Shown: positions 1 through 7,355, counted from the first letter of the stretch. The stretch is DNA of 38,401 nt from Clostridia bacterium (GCA_017397655.1 JAFQIG010000061.1:1-38401), one strand, 5' to 3'. The notes: generated by a model from the sequence alone, not told the origin. Made by a program: numbers and translations.

Positions 1-19
1 GGCGAAGCCGAAGAATCTT
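1..19. repeat. Half copy of GTCATTC/GAAGAATCTT-type palindromic repeat
   Basis: The first bases (GGCGAAGCCGAAGAATCTT) match one arm of the palindromes found in full at 398-463 and 20891-20977. The other arm would lie outside the window, so this is a cut-off copy. The call rests on similarity by eye only. Confidence 0.5.
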
Positions 20-123
20 TTGGTAATTATTTATGTGCGTTTGTCGTGTTTTTGCCCTCTCGCAGTACCTTTGTACAGCTTCGGGGCAAAGAACACGCCA
101 TCTCGTTACCTTTCTCGAAGCCT

Positions 124-162
124 CCCTGCTTGCCGAAAAAAATACTTTTTCGACAAGCAGGG
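124..162. repeat. Hairpin abutting the MITE-like element
   Basis: CCCTGCTTG pairs with CAAGCAGGG across an inner A-run/T-run, giving a long near-perfect stem. It touches the left end of the 163-313 element and may be part of the same unit or a terminator for a gene to the left of the window. Confidence 0.55.
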
Positions 163-313
163 CTCCCTTGTGTAAAGGGAGCTGTCATTTTCACCGAAAA
201 TGACTGAGGGATTGTTATTCAGACTCATTGAGAATTAATACCGAAAATCGGCTATGATATGACAATCCCTCCGAGTCGGCTGTCGCCGACCCACCTCCCT
301 TTACACAAGGGAG
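163..313. repeat. MITE-like element with 19-bp terminal inverted repeats
   Basis: The element begins with CTCCCTTGTGTAAAGGGAG (163-181) and ends with its exact reverse complement (295-313). A second inner pair is also inverted: GAGGGATTGT (206-215) and ACAATCCCTC (262-271). It is about 151 bp long and has no coding capacity, so it would need a transposase elsewhere. I see no clear target duplication. The sequence resembles short palindromic repeats known from gut Firmicutes genomes; that resemblance is from memory and was not searched. Confidence 0.7.
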
Positions 314-397
314 GCTCGGTTTATGCGAAGCTTTGCTTTTACGGTTAAATTTTACGGTGTAAAGATCAATGCAAATTCAGTCGATCAAACCATAGCT

Positions 398-463
398 GTC
401 ATTCCGAACGAAGTGAGGAATCTTTAACAAAATCAAAAGGTTCTTCGTCTGCTTTCGGATGAC
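398..463. repeat. Imperfect palindrome, GTCATTC family
   Basis: The left arm (398-424) starts GTCATTCCGAACGAAG and the right arm (437-463) ends GGATGAC. The two pair imperfectly around a short spacer. The family is the same as 20891-20977 and the half copy at position 1. Together with 163-313 it makes most of 1-538 a repeat-filled spacer; no gene is supported there. Confidence 0.6.
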
Positions 464-538
464 ACGGACTCACGGGTTCGTGCAAAAAAGCTTTGCTTTT
501 TGACGTAGTAATTGTCACATCACAGATGACCCCCATCG

Positions 539-567
539 TTGACTTTTATCTTTCAAGATGTTATTAT
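539..567 (+). promoter_or_regulatory. Sigma-A promoter for the 605-1261 gene
   Basis: A -35 box TTGACT (539-544) is followed by a 17-nt spacer and a -10 box TATTAT (562-567). Transcription would start near 574, about 30 nt before the ATG at 605. This makes the upstream in-frame TTG at 539 an unlikely start, since it sits on the -35 box. Confidence 0.8.
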
Positions 568-604
568 ATTAATATATTTTAATCAAAATGAAGGGGTGTT
601 CTGC

Positions 605-1261
605 ATGGGTTCTTCGATATGGCTTATCGTAATTATTCCCGTTATGCTTATTTACAGCATTTTCGGAAATATTTTTACTGCTGTTTTCGGCAAGCCCAAA
701 ACAGAATTGGAGCTGCCCTTTGACGAATCAGCCGGTATCGTCTGGGAATATGACAATTCGGAAGATTATTTTATTGAGCTTGTTGAGGTTAAAGTTGAAA
801 ATGACAAGCAGATCTTCGTTTTCAGAGATGCTGATTCTGACGACATACCTGATATGGTCGGCAGATTAATGGATTTGGTTTTTACGGATAAAAACGGAAA
901 CCGAAAAAAATACTATGCAACGGAAAGCGACAGCCCGTTCAAAGGTTCTGCATTTTACGAGGAAAGCGAGTGCTATACGGCACTTCACACCGCAACTGCC
1001 ATAAATCCCGATGACAGTCTTCACTGGAGTGTGATGCAGGAAAGTGACAGCGTCCTGACAATGCCGATGACAAATGAGCCTGAGGTTACCTTTGTCATTG
1101 TGGCGACTCCCGAGGATCTGAAATGGATGGAAAAAGGACAACAGTTTATTCCGATTTTCGATTATGAAACCGACGACGGGGCATACGTCGAATATATCAC
1201 GACCGAATATATAATTGAGGACGGTAAGCTGGTAATTAAATACGAACATCAATACGAATAA
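605..1261 (+). CDS. Hypothetical membrane-anchored protein, 218 aa
   Basis: I do not recognise this family. The protein has one hydrophobic segment at about residues 5-29 (rich in I, V, L, F) and then a long acidic soluble region, so it is probably a membrane-anchored domain, N-terminus in or out unknown. No cysteine or lipobox follows the segment. The ATG at 605 was chosen because a GGGGTG ribosome site lies just upstream and a promoter covers the earlier in-frame TTG at 539. It stands alone between its own promoter and the promoter of thrS. No catalytic motif is visible. Confidence 0.7.
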   Translation: MGSSIWLIVIIPVMLIYSIFGNIFTAVFGKPKTELELPFDESAGIVWEYDNSEDYFIELVEVKVENDKQIFVFRDADSDDIPDMVGRLMDLVFTDKNGNRKKYYATESDSPFKGSAFYEESECYTALHTATAINPDDSLHWSVMQESDSVLTMPMTNEPEVTFVIVATPEDLKWMEKGQQFIPIFDYETDDGAYVEYITTEYIIEDGKLVIKYEHQYE

Positions 1262-1291
1262 TATGAACTCGGAATTTATCAAAAATCGGCA

Positions 1292-1320
1292 TTGACTTTT
1301 TGGCTTTCGAGTGTTATTAT
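1292..1320 (+). promoter_or_regulatory. Sigma-A promoter of thrS
   Basis: TTGACT (1292-1297), 17-nt spacer, TATTAT (1315-1320). Both boxes are identical to those at 539-567 and the spacers also look alike. Transcription would begin near 1327, at the start of the T-box leader. Confidence 0.8.
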
Positions 1321-1326
1321 TAAAGT

Positions 1327-1569
1327 AATCCGAATATTTTAAAGCGTTGAGACAGAAGGTGCTTTTCGATATTCCATGACAGAGAGCCGTACCGTGTGCT
1401 GAAAGTACGGTCTTGGGGTGAACTGCATTACCGCTGTTGAGTGTGAGCAGGAAATGGCTCACCGTATGGCTGCGTTAAAGCTTATTGAGTGACAGAGCCT
1501 TGCTCTGTAAACAGGGTGGAACCGTGGAGTTATAACTTCATCCCGGAACAGGGATGAGGTTTTATTTTT
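1327..1569 (+). promoter_or_regulatory. T-box riboswitch controlling thrS
   Basis: This leader senses uncharged tRNA-Thr and lets transcription read through into thrS. The hallmark T-box sequence AGGGTGGAACCGTGG lies at 1513-1527; its TGGA should pair with a tRNA 3' end UCCA. Stem I features include AGAGAG (1381-1386), an apical GTGCTGAAAG, and a likely specifier codon ACC (Thr) at 1430-1432 before GCTGTTGAG. A terminator hairpin closes the leader: CTTCATCCC (1536-1544) with GGGATGAGG (1551-1559), followed by a T-run. The specifier position is the least certain part. The gap between genes (1262-1586) is filled by this leader and its promoter. Confidence 0.92.
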
Positions 1570-1570
1570 T
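1536..1570 (+). terminator. Terminator helix of the thrS T-box
   Basis: A 9-bp stem (1536-1544 with 1551-1559, one G-T wobble) with a 6-nt loop is followed by TTTTATTTTTT. The 5' arm overlaps the zone that would form the antiterminator with 1513-1527, as expected for a T-box switch. Confidence 0.85.
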
Positions 1571-1586
1571 TAAAGGAGAGATTTTA

Positions 1587-3530
1587 ATGGTTAATGTAAA
1601 GCTTAAAGGTGACGTTATCAAGGAATTTGAAAACGGCACAACAGCGGCAGAAGTTGCAAAGTCTCTTGGAATGGGACTTTACAAGGCTGCTTGTGTTTGT
1701 AAAATAGACGGAGAGGTTTGCGATCTTCGCACACCCATCACAGCAGACTGTGCGCTTGAAATACTGACTTTTGACGATGAAGACGGCAAATATGCATTCC
1801 GTCATACGGCATCTCATATTCTTGCACAGGCCGTCAAGCGCCTTTTCCCAGAAGCAAAGCTTGCCATAGGTCCTGCGATCGAAAACGGTTTTTACTATGA
1901 CTTTGATGTTGATGTACCGTTTACGCCTGCAGTGCTTGAGCAGATCGAAGCAGAAATGAAAAAGATCGTCAAGGAAGCACTTCCTCTTGAAAAGTACGAG
2001 CTTGACGCAGACGAAGCACTCTCTATGATGGAGCAGAAGGGCGAAATCTACAAGGCAGAGCTTATCCGTGAACATTCGGGTAAAGGTGAAAAGATAACAT
2101 TCTTCCGTCAGGGCGAATTTGATGAGCTTTGTGCAGGACCTCACATTCCCGACACAGGCAGAATCAAGGCTTTCAAGCTGACATCCTGCACGGGTGCATA
2201 CTGGAGAGGCGACTCAAAAAACAAGATGCTTCAGAGAATTTACGGTACAGCCTTTACAAAGAAAGACGAAATGGAAGCTTATCTTGAAGCTGTTGAAGAG
2301 GCAAAGAAGCGTGACCATAACAAATTAGGCCGTGAGCTTGAGCTCTTTACAACCTCCGATCTTATCGGACAGGGACTTCCGATTCTTCTTCCCAAGGGAG
2401 CAAGAGTAATTCAGATTCTTCAGAGATTTGTTGAGGACGAGGAGCAGAAGAGAGGCTGGCTTCTGACAAAGACTCCTTACATGGCAAAGAGTGATCTTTA
2501 CAAGGTATCGGGACACTGGGATCATTATCAGGACGGTATGTTTGTTATGGGTGACGAAGCAACCGATGATGAGGTATTTGCACTTCGTCCCATGACCTGT
2601 CCGTTCCAGTATCAGGCATATCTTAACAGAGCACGTTCTTACCGTGATCTTCCTCTTCGTTATAACGAGACATCTACTCTTTTCCGCAACGAGGCATCGG
2701 GCGAAATGCACGGTCTTATCCGAGTCCGTCAGTTCACTATTTCCGAGGGTCACCTTATGTGTACTCCCGAACAGCTTGAAGACGAATTCAAGGGATGTCT
2801 GGAGCTTGCAAACTATATGCTCAAAACTATCGGTCTTTACGAGGATGTTTCCTACCGTTTCTCACAGTGGGACCCCGATGACAGAGAGAAGTACATCGGA
2901 ACCGAAGAGCAATGGGACGAAGCGCAGGGCATCATGAAAAAGATTCTCGATCACCTCGGAATCGAATATAAAATCGGTATCGGTGAGGCTGCTTTCTACG
3001 GTCCCAAGCTTGACATTCAGATCAAGAACGTTCACGGCAAGGAAGATACGCTTATCACCATTCAGGTTGACCAGATGCTTGCTGAAAAGTTCGGTATGGA
3101 ATACGTTGATGCAGACGGAACAAAGAAGAATCCCTACATCATTCACAGAACATCCATCGGTTGTTATGAACGCACACTTGCTCTTCTTATTGAAAAGTAT
3201 GCAGGTGCTTTCCCGCTGTGGCTGGCTCCCGAACAGATAAGACTTCTTCCGATTGCAGACAGACATCACGAATTTGCAAAGGCTGCTGCCGACAAGCTCA
3301 GCGCACTCGGCTTCCGTGTAACTTGTGATACAAGAAGCGAAAAGACAGGCTATAAGATCCGTGAGGCACAGCTTGAAAAGATTCCGTATATGCTTCTTGT
3401 CGGTGATAAGGAACTTGAAAGCGGCGGATTCTCCGTACGCAGAAGAGGCGAAGGCGACATCGGTGCCATGAGCGAAGATGACTTTATTGCTATGGTTCTT
3501 AAAGAAAATGCAGAAAAAATCAGATTCTGA
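1587..3530 (+). CDS. thrS: Threonine--tRNA ligase
   Basis: Charges tRNA-Thr in the cytoplasm. At 647 aa it has the usual full length: an N-terminal TGS domain (about 1-62), an editing domain with HTASH (73-77) and CAGPH, a class II catalytic core and a C-terminal anticodon-binding domain. Zinc ligands are visible as the Cys of RPMTCP, the His of SEGHLMC and the His of YIIHRTS. The class II motif 2 region reads RYNETSTLFRNE and motif 3 contains GCYERTLALL. The ATG at 1587 has AAAGGAG 7 nt upstream; the longer reading from 1554 would start inside the T-box terminator and is rejected. Control is by the T-box leader. The downstream PHP gene has its own promoter. Confidence 0.98.
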   Translation: MVNVKLKGDVIKEFENGTTAAEVAKSLGMGLYKAACVCKIDGEVCDLRTPITADCALEILTFDDEDGKYAFRHTASHILAQAVKRLFPEAKLAIGPAIENGFYYDFDVDVPFTPAVLEQIEAEMKKIVKEALPLEKYELDADEALSMMEQKGEIYKAELIREHSGKGEKITFFRQGEFDELCAGPHIPDTGRIKAFKLTSCTGAYWRGDSKNKMLQRIYGTAFTKKDEMEAYLEAVEEAKKRDHNKLGRELELFTTSDLIGQGLPILLPKGARVIQILQRFVEDEEQKRGWLLTKTPYMAKSDLYKVSGHWDHYQDGMFVMGDEATDDEVFALRPMTCPFQYQAYLNRARSYRDLPLRYNETSTLFRNEASGEMHGLIRVRQFTISEGHLMCTPEQLEDEFKGCLELANYMLKTIGLYEDVSYRFSQWDPDDREKYIGTEEQWDEAQGIMKKILDHLGIEYKIGIGEAAFYGPKLDIQIKNVHGKEDTLITIQVDQMLAEKFGMEYVDADGTKKNPYIIHRTSIGCYERTLALLIEKYAGAFPLWLAPEQIRLLPIADRHHEFAKAAADKLSALGFRVTCDTRSEKTGYKIREAQLEKIPYMLLVGDKELESGGFSVRRRGEGDIGAMSEDDFIAMVLKENAEKIRF

Positions 3531-3532
3531 TA

Positions 3533-3561
3533 TTTACAAAACATAAGGCTTCTGTTATAAT
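3533..3561 (+). promoter_or_regulatory. Promoter of the PHP-domain gene
   Basis: TTTACA (3533-3538), 17-nt spacer, TATAAT (3556-3561), starting two bases after the thrS stop. It gives the next gene an independent transcript about 30 nt before its start. Confidence 0.75.
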
Positions 3562-3599
3562 TTAGTAGCGGAAACGCAATATTTTTCGGAGGTATAAAA

Positions 3600-5120
3600 A
3601 TGATTAAAAAGATTCTTGCAGTCATGATGTCTGCAGTAATGATTCTTTCGTTCTCACAGCTTACTTTCGCTGCAGACGAAACAACAGCGACAGACATTGA
3701 TTACGCTATCAAAAATCCGTACGCAAACGTTGATTGGGACACATACGGTCAGTACAAGACGGACCTGCATACTCATACAACATTCAGCGATGGCGGAAAT
3801 CCTCTTCCCGATATGGTTGAAAGACACTATGAGTACGGCTTTGATGCTATGGCTGTTACCGATCACGGTACAGTTAACACAGGCTTCACAAATCAGGAGT
3901 TCAATGCTCCCATGACTCTCTTCTCTCTTATCAAGAACAAGGGTCTTTATGATGATGTTCTTTCCGAAAGCGGTACTGCAGCAAACGGTAACAACTATAC
4001 CGTTACTTTCAGAGATAATGACGAGTATTATGCTCAGGAAGGCGAAAGAGAAATGCTTCGTGTTCCCTTCGGTAACGAGCAGAACCCCACTTCCTTCAAC
4101 AATGCTCACGTTAACTCCTTCTTTGTCAATTACGGCGACGGTGTTGTCGGCGGTACAAGTAACTATGTAAGCCCCATCAAGAACGTTCATGCACGTGGCG
4201 GTCTCTCGGTTATCAACCATCCCGGTGAGTACACAAACGCAAGAGACGAAGTTTACACAGAGGATGCTTACAACAGAGACGAGTTTATCTATAACTACAA
4301 GATTCAGAGATTCATCAACCTCCTTAAGGATTATGACAGCTGTATCGGTATTGATATCAACAGCAAGGGCGACAGCAGAACACGTTTTGACAGAAAGCTT
4401 TGGGATATCCTTCTTCAGGAAGTAGTTCCCGCAGGCAGAAATGTCCACGCAATTGCTACAACAGACGCTCATAACCTTAACATCGTTGATTCCGGCTATA
4501 CTGTAATGGTTCTTCCCGAGCTTACTTCAAAGAATGTCAGAACAGCTATGGAAGAGGGCTCTTTCTTCGCTGCCAGCTCTTATGTAGGAAACTATGACGA
4601 GCTTCTCGGCTACTACAACACTCTTAATGCGAGTGAAGACAGCGAGGCAAAAGAGTTTGCGGCAGTTATCAAGACTTATGTTGATCAGATCGCACTTGAG
4701 CTTGCTGAAGGCGACCAGGGAACAAAGTTCCACGTTGAGGATATGTCAATTCCTGCTCCTAAGGTAACAAATATCGTTGTTGATGATGACGAAGATACAA
4801 TCTCTGTCGATACAGAAAACGCTCTTCTTGTTCATTGGATTGCTGACGGCGAAGTTATCGCTACAGGTAACACAATCGACCTTGACGATTATTCCGACAA
4901 GATCGGCAGCTATGTCAGAGCAGAGTTCTTCGGCAAGGGCGGCATTATGTATTCTCAGGCATTTATGCTTGATTATGAGGGTGCTCCCGAAGAGACAGAC
5001 GGCGGCGTATTTGTTGACGTAGGACTTGTAGCATCTGCAATCTGCGATACAATCGTAAAGGCTCTTGTAGCTGCACTTGAAGTACCGTTGACACTTCTTC
5101 GTAAGGTTCTTACAAAATAA
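3600..5120 (+). CDS. Secreted PHP-domain metal-dependent phosphoesterase-like protein
   Basis: The protein (506 aa) has a Sec-type signal peptide: KK, a hydrophobic core and a likely cut near residues 24-25 (TFAA). A PHP domain follows, with metal-binding motifs DLHTHTTFSDGG (about 55-66), VTDHG, an INHPGEY histidine and a late TTDAHN pair. PHP proteins cleave phosphate esters with two or three metals; the substrate here is unknown. After the PHP core comes a region of likely beta structure, and the last 35 residues form a hydrophobic or amphipathic helix ending in basic residues, possibly a membrane or wall anchor. CGGAGGT precedes the ATG. It is bounded by its own promoter and a terminator. 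Confidence 0.85.
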   Translation: MIKKILAVMMSAVMILSFSQLTFAADETTATDIDYAIKNPYANVDWDTYGQYKTDLHTHTTFSDGGNPLPDMVERHYEYGFDAMAVTDHGTVNTGFTNQEFNAPMTLFSLIKNKGLYDDVLSESGTAANGNNYTVTFRDNDEYYAQEGEREMLRVPFGNEQNPTSFNNAHVNSFFVNYGDGVVGGTSNYVSPIKNVHARGGLSVINHPGEYTNARDEVYTEDAYNRDEFIYNYKIQRFINLLKDYDSCIGIDINSKGDSRTRFDRKLWDILLQEVVPAGRNVHAIATTDAHNLNIVDSGYTVMVLPELTSKNVRTAMEEGSFFAASSYVGNYDELLGYYNTLNASEDSEAKEFAAVIKTYVDQIALELAEGDQGTKFHVEDMSIPAPKVTNIVVDDDEDTISVDTENALLVHWIADGEVIATGNTIDLDDYSDKIGSYVRAEFFGKGGIMYSQAFMLDYEGAPEETDGGVFVDVGLVASAICDTIVKALVAALEVPLTLLRKVLTK

Positions 5121-5132
5121 TTTTAAATTAAA

Positions 5133-5167
5133 AAACGCTTGCGCAGAATAAAACTGCGCAAGCGTTT
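5133..5167. terminator. Bidirectional terminator between convergent genes
   Basis: AAACGCTTGCGCAG (5133-5146) pairs perfectly with CTGCGCAAGCGTTT (5154-5167) around a 7-nt loop. T-rich sequence follows on the minus strand (from the A/T-rich stretch before 5133) and, less strongly, on the plus strand. It serves the PHP gene and the convergent S51-like gene. Confidence 0.88.
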
Positions 5168-5177
5168 CGTTATTAAT

Positions 5178-5867
5178 TCAAAGAATATCGGCGTTATTGG
5201 TGATATTGATTTTTTTGTAACCGTCATTCTTATCAAAGAAGAAGGCATCGCCGTCTTCGTTTCCGCTGATAACGTAGTATTTTTCACCGTCATGAACGAG
5301 AGCGGCGCCGTCCTCAACTCCGATACCGCTGTGGGGACGGGATTTAATTGCGTTCGAGAAGGACTGCCAATGCTCGCTTATAAAGTGGGGACAGTAGCAA
5401 TGAGGCAGAAAGCCGAGACAGTCAACAAAGACGAAGGATGCATTTTCTCCGCAATCGTCATAGCCTTCCGTAAACCAGCACATGGCGCCGGAGCTGAGTC
5501 CCGACATAACGACACCGTTGTCATACGCTTTGCGAAGAGCCTTGTCGGCACCTGTGGCTTTCAGAGTATCCATAAGGAATTGAAGATTGCCGCCGCCTGC
5601 ATAGATGATGTCACAGCCGAGGATTTTCTTTTCAATATCGTCATAGCTGAGGGATTTATCCGTCAGGAAAAGAATGTCAAACGAGCATCCGAGAGACAAA
5701 AAAGCATCACGGATAGGCTCATCACCGTTTATGTCGTCAAAGCCTGCCGTGGGAAGAAAAACTACCGACGGGTTGGATTTTTTTGACAGACTGATAATAT
5801 GTTCTGCGACGGGGATCATTTCACCGTTGTCAAAGCTTCCGCCGCCGAGTGCTGCGATAATACCCAT
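5178..5867 (-). CDS. Peptidase S51-like protein (PepE/cyanophycinase family)
   Basis: Members are serine peptidases of the cytoplasm (aspartyl dipeptidase PepE, cyanophycinase). The 229-aa product starts MGIIAALGGGSF and contains YAGGGNLQF and the nucleophile elbow GLSSGAMCW, where the middle serine is the expected catalytic residue. A downstream GVEDGAALVHDG segment is also typical. The start at 5867 has AGGAGGCTC about 5-8 nt upstream; the longer reading to 5966 would run across the promoter. The gene is transcribed alone and converges on the PHP gene. Its substrate cannot be told from the sequence; cyanophycin synthesis genes are not in the window. Confidence 0.85.
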   Translation of the reverse strand: MGIIAALGGGSFDNGEMIPVAEHIISLSKKSNPSVVFLPTAGFDDINGDEPIRDAFLSLGCSFDILFLTDKSLSYDDIEKKILGCDIIYAGGGNLQFLMDTLKATGADKALRKAYDNGVVMSGLSSGAMCWFTEGYDDCGENASFVFVDCLGFLPHCYCPHFISEHWQSFSNAIKSRPHSGIGVEDGAALVHDGEKYYVISGNEDGDAFFFDKNDGYKKINITNNADIL

Positions 5868-5897
5868 AAAAGAGCCTCCTGAATGTGTTTTTTTAAC

Positions 5898-5927
5898 TAT
5901 TTTGACACCACCGGGAGACTTTGTCAA
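5898..5927 (-). promoter_or_regulatory. Probable promoter of the S51-like gene
   Basis: On the minus strand a perfect TTGACA (5922-5927) is followed by an 18-nt spacer and AAAATA (5898-5903). The -10 box is poor. TTGACA also occurs on the plus strand at 5902-5907, so the region is a short dyad that could be an operator. Confidence 0.45.
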
Positions 5928-5966
5928 GGATGAAAGCAAAAAATAAAAAAGATTTTGAAAAAACAC

Positions 5967-5995
5967 TTGACAATCGGGAAAGATACTGATAGAAT
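5967..5995 (+). promoter_or_regulatory. Promoter of infC-rpmI-rplT
   Basis: TTGACA (5967-5972), 17-nt spacer, TAGAAT (5990-5995). It sits about 175 nt before infC, leaving room for a structured leader. Confidence 0.85.
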
Positions 5996-6001
5996 ACTTC
6001 T

Positions 6002-6141
6002 ACAATGAAGCAGAACAGATACTGTTCTCACCTGCGGGGTATGTCCTGCGCACGGTCAATACGGACTGACGGGGCTTTGCGTCCCTGTGTCTTATTGTGT
6101 TGATTGGCATGGACAGATTCTGTCCGTGCTTTAAATTTTTT
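6002..6141 (+). promoter_or_regulatory. Leader of the infC operon, L20-type attenuator
   Basis: The 140-nt leader contains several hairpins, including GAACAG/CTGTTC just after the start, and ends in an intrinsic terminator in front of infC. In Firmicutes the infC-rpmI-rplT operon is repressed by ribosomal protein L20 acting on such a leader through premature termination. Position and structure fit that model; I did not compare it base by base with the Rfam family. With the two flanking promoters it fills the gap 5868-6170. Confidence 0.75.
6107..6141 (+). terminator. Attenuator terminator before infC
   Basis: GCATGGACAG (6107-6116) pairs with CTGTCCGTGC (6120-6129), one G-T wobble, 3-nt loop, followed by TTTAAATTTTTT. 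It lies 30 nt ahead of the infC start and so must be bypassed to express the operon. Confidence 0.85.
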
Positions 6142-6170
6142 ATGAAAGTGCTTTTTGGAGGTGCTTTACC

Positions 6171-6689
6171 ATCGCTATCAAAGAATTACAGGTCAATGAA
6201 GCTATTCATGACAAGGAAGTTCGTGTAATCGATGAAGAGGGCGAACAGCTCGGTATTATGTCCGTGGCTGAAGCGCTGAGAATTGCCGAGAGCAGAAATC
6301 TCGACTTGGTTAAGTTTGCGCCTAATGCAAAACCGCCTGTATGCAAAATCGTTGACTACGGCAAGTTCCGTTTTGAACAGGCCAAAAAGGAAAGAGAAGC
6401 CAAGAAGAATCAGCGTGTTATTGAGATTAAAGAGGTACGCCTTACGCTCAAGATTGACACGCACGACTTTGAAACGAAGGTCGCACACGCAAAAAGATTC
6501 CTTGAGGACGGCAACAAAGTCAAGGTATCCGTCAGATTCCGCGGTCGTGAAATGGCACACCCCGAAATCGGCGAAACAATTATGGAAAGATTTGCACAGG
6601 CCTGTCAGGAGTGGGGCAATGTCGAAAAACCGGCTAAGCTGGAAGGCAGACAGATGCTTATGTTCCTTGGCGCAAAGGCCGGCAAGTAA
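6171..6689 (+). CDS. infC: Translation initiation factor IF-3 (ATC start)
   Basis: IF-3 binds the 30S subunit and proofreads start codon selection. Starting at ATC 6171 the product is 172 aa, the normal length, and begins IAIKELQVNEAIHDKEVRVI (ATC read as Met), which matches the conserved IF-3 N-terminal domain. GGAGG (6157-6161) lies about 9 nt upstream. Between the in-frame stop at 6132 and the ATG at 6258 there is no ATG, GTG or TTG in frame; starting at 6258 would remove about 29 conserved residues. The C-terminal domain (GREMAHPEIGETIM) is intact. IF-3 genes commonly use rare starts (AUU, AUC) so that IF-3 limits its own synthesis. Confidence 0.95.
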   Translation: MAIKELQVNEAIHDKEVRVIDEEGEQLGIMSVAEALRIAESRNLDLVKFAPNAKPPVCKIVDYGKFRFEQAKKEREAKKNQRVIEIKEVRLTLKIDTHDFETKVAHAKRFLEDGNKVKVSVRFRGREMAHPEIGETIMERFAQACQEWGNVEKPAKLEGRQMLMFLGAKAGK

Positions 6690-6710
6690 TTTAAAGGAGG
6701 AACAACCAAA

Positions 6711-6908
6711 ATGCCCAAGATCAAGACACATAGCGGAGCTAAAAAGCGTTTTAAGCTTTCCAAGAATGGCAAGCCCATCCGTGCCCATGCGTATAAGTCG
6801 CACATTCTTACAAAGAAGAGCACAAAGCGTAAGAGAAATCTTCGTAAGACATCTGTTGCTGATACAACAAACCAGAAGCAGATCAAGCGTCTCATTCCTT
6901 ACAAATAA
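6711..6908 (+). CDS. rpmI: 50S ribosomal protein L35
   Basis: A 65-aa, very basic protein starting [20 protein letters not shown], the standard L35 opening, and ending in KRLIPYK. It is part of the large ribosomal subunit. AAAGGAGG lies just upstream. It is the middle gene of infC-rpmI-rplT and shares the leader control described at 6002. Confidence 0.98.
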   Translation: MPKIKTHSGAKKRFKLSKNGKPIRAHAYKSHILTKKSTKRKRNLRKTSVADTTNQKQIKRLIPYK

Positions 6909-6944
6909 GATTTAACACTAACTGATTATCGGAGGTAACTTATT

Positions 6945-7301
6945 ATGGCTCGTATTAAGGGCGCGACGATGACTCGCAAAAGAAGAAATAAAGTTTTAAA
7001 ACTCGCTAAGGGTTATTACGGATCAAAGAGCAAGCTTTTCAAGACTGCCAAACAGGCTGTTATGAAGTCCGGCCAGTATGCATATATCGGCCGTAAGCAG
7101 AAAAAGCGTGACTTCCGCCGCCTTTGGATCACACGTATTTCCGCAGCTTGCAAGCTCAACGGCATGAACTATTCTACATTCATGAACGGACTTAAGAAGG
7201 CTGACATCACTCTTAACCGCAAGATGCTTTCTGAGATCGCCATTGCTGATCCCGCAGGCTTTACTGCTCTTACAGAAAAGGCAAAGGCAGCATTGAAATA
7301 A
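6945..7301 (+). CDS. rplT: 50S ribosomal protein L20
   Basis: At 118 aa this is full length for L20: [20 protein letters not shown] at the start, [30 protein letters not shown] and ending in an alanine/lysine-rich helix. L20 is an early 23S rRNA assembly protein and is the known feedback repressor of this operon in Firmicutes. GGAGGT precedes the ATG. The next gene begins about 120 nt later. Confidence 0.98.
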   Translation: MARIKGATMTRKRRNKVLKLAKGYYGSKSKLFKTAKQAVMKSGQYAYIGRKQKKRDFRRLWITRISAACKLNGMNYSTFMNGLKKADITLNRKMLSEIAIADPAGFTALTEKAKAALK

Positions 7302-7355
7302 GCTGTTTTTCGTTTTTTGCCTTATCGGTGAAACAGCAAACAGAATAAATTGAAC

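Noticed and set aside
539..604. Longer start (TTG at 539) for the first gene
   Set aside because: It sits on the -35 box of a good promoter, and the ATG at 605 has its own ribosome site.
866..1462. Minus-strand reading frame of 198 codons
   Set aside because: It overlaps the 605-1261 gene and the T-box leader and has no recognisable protein features.
3654..4472. Minus-strand reading frame of 272 codons inside the PHP gene
   Set aside because: It is antisense to a gene with clear PHP motifs and a signal peptide; no ribosome site or family resemblance.
5139..5786. Plus-strand reading frame of 215 codons
   Set aside because: Antisense to the S51-like gene, which has the GLSSGAM elbow, ribosome site and promoter; the frame also starts inside a terminator.
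6283..6915. Plus-strand frame overlapping infC and rpmI
   Set aside because: Arg/Ser-rich shadow of infC and rpmI, with no own start signal.
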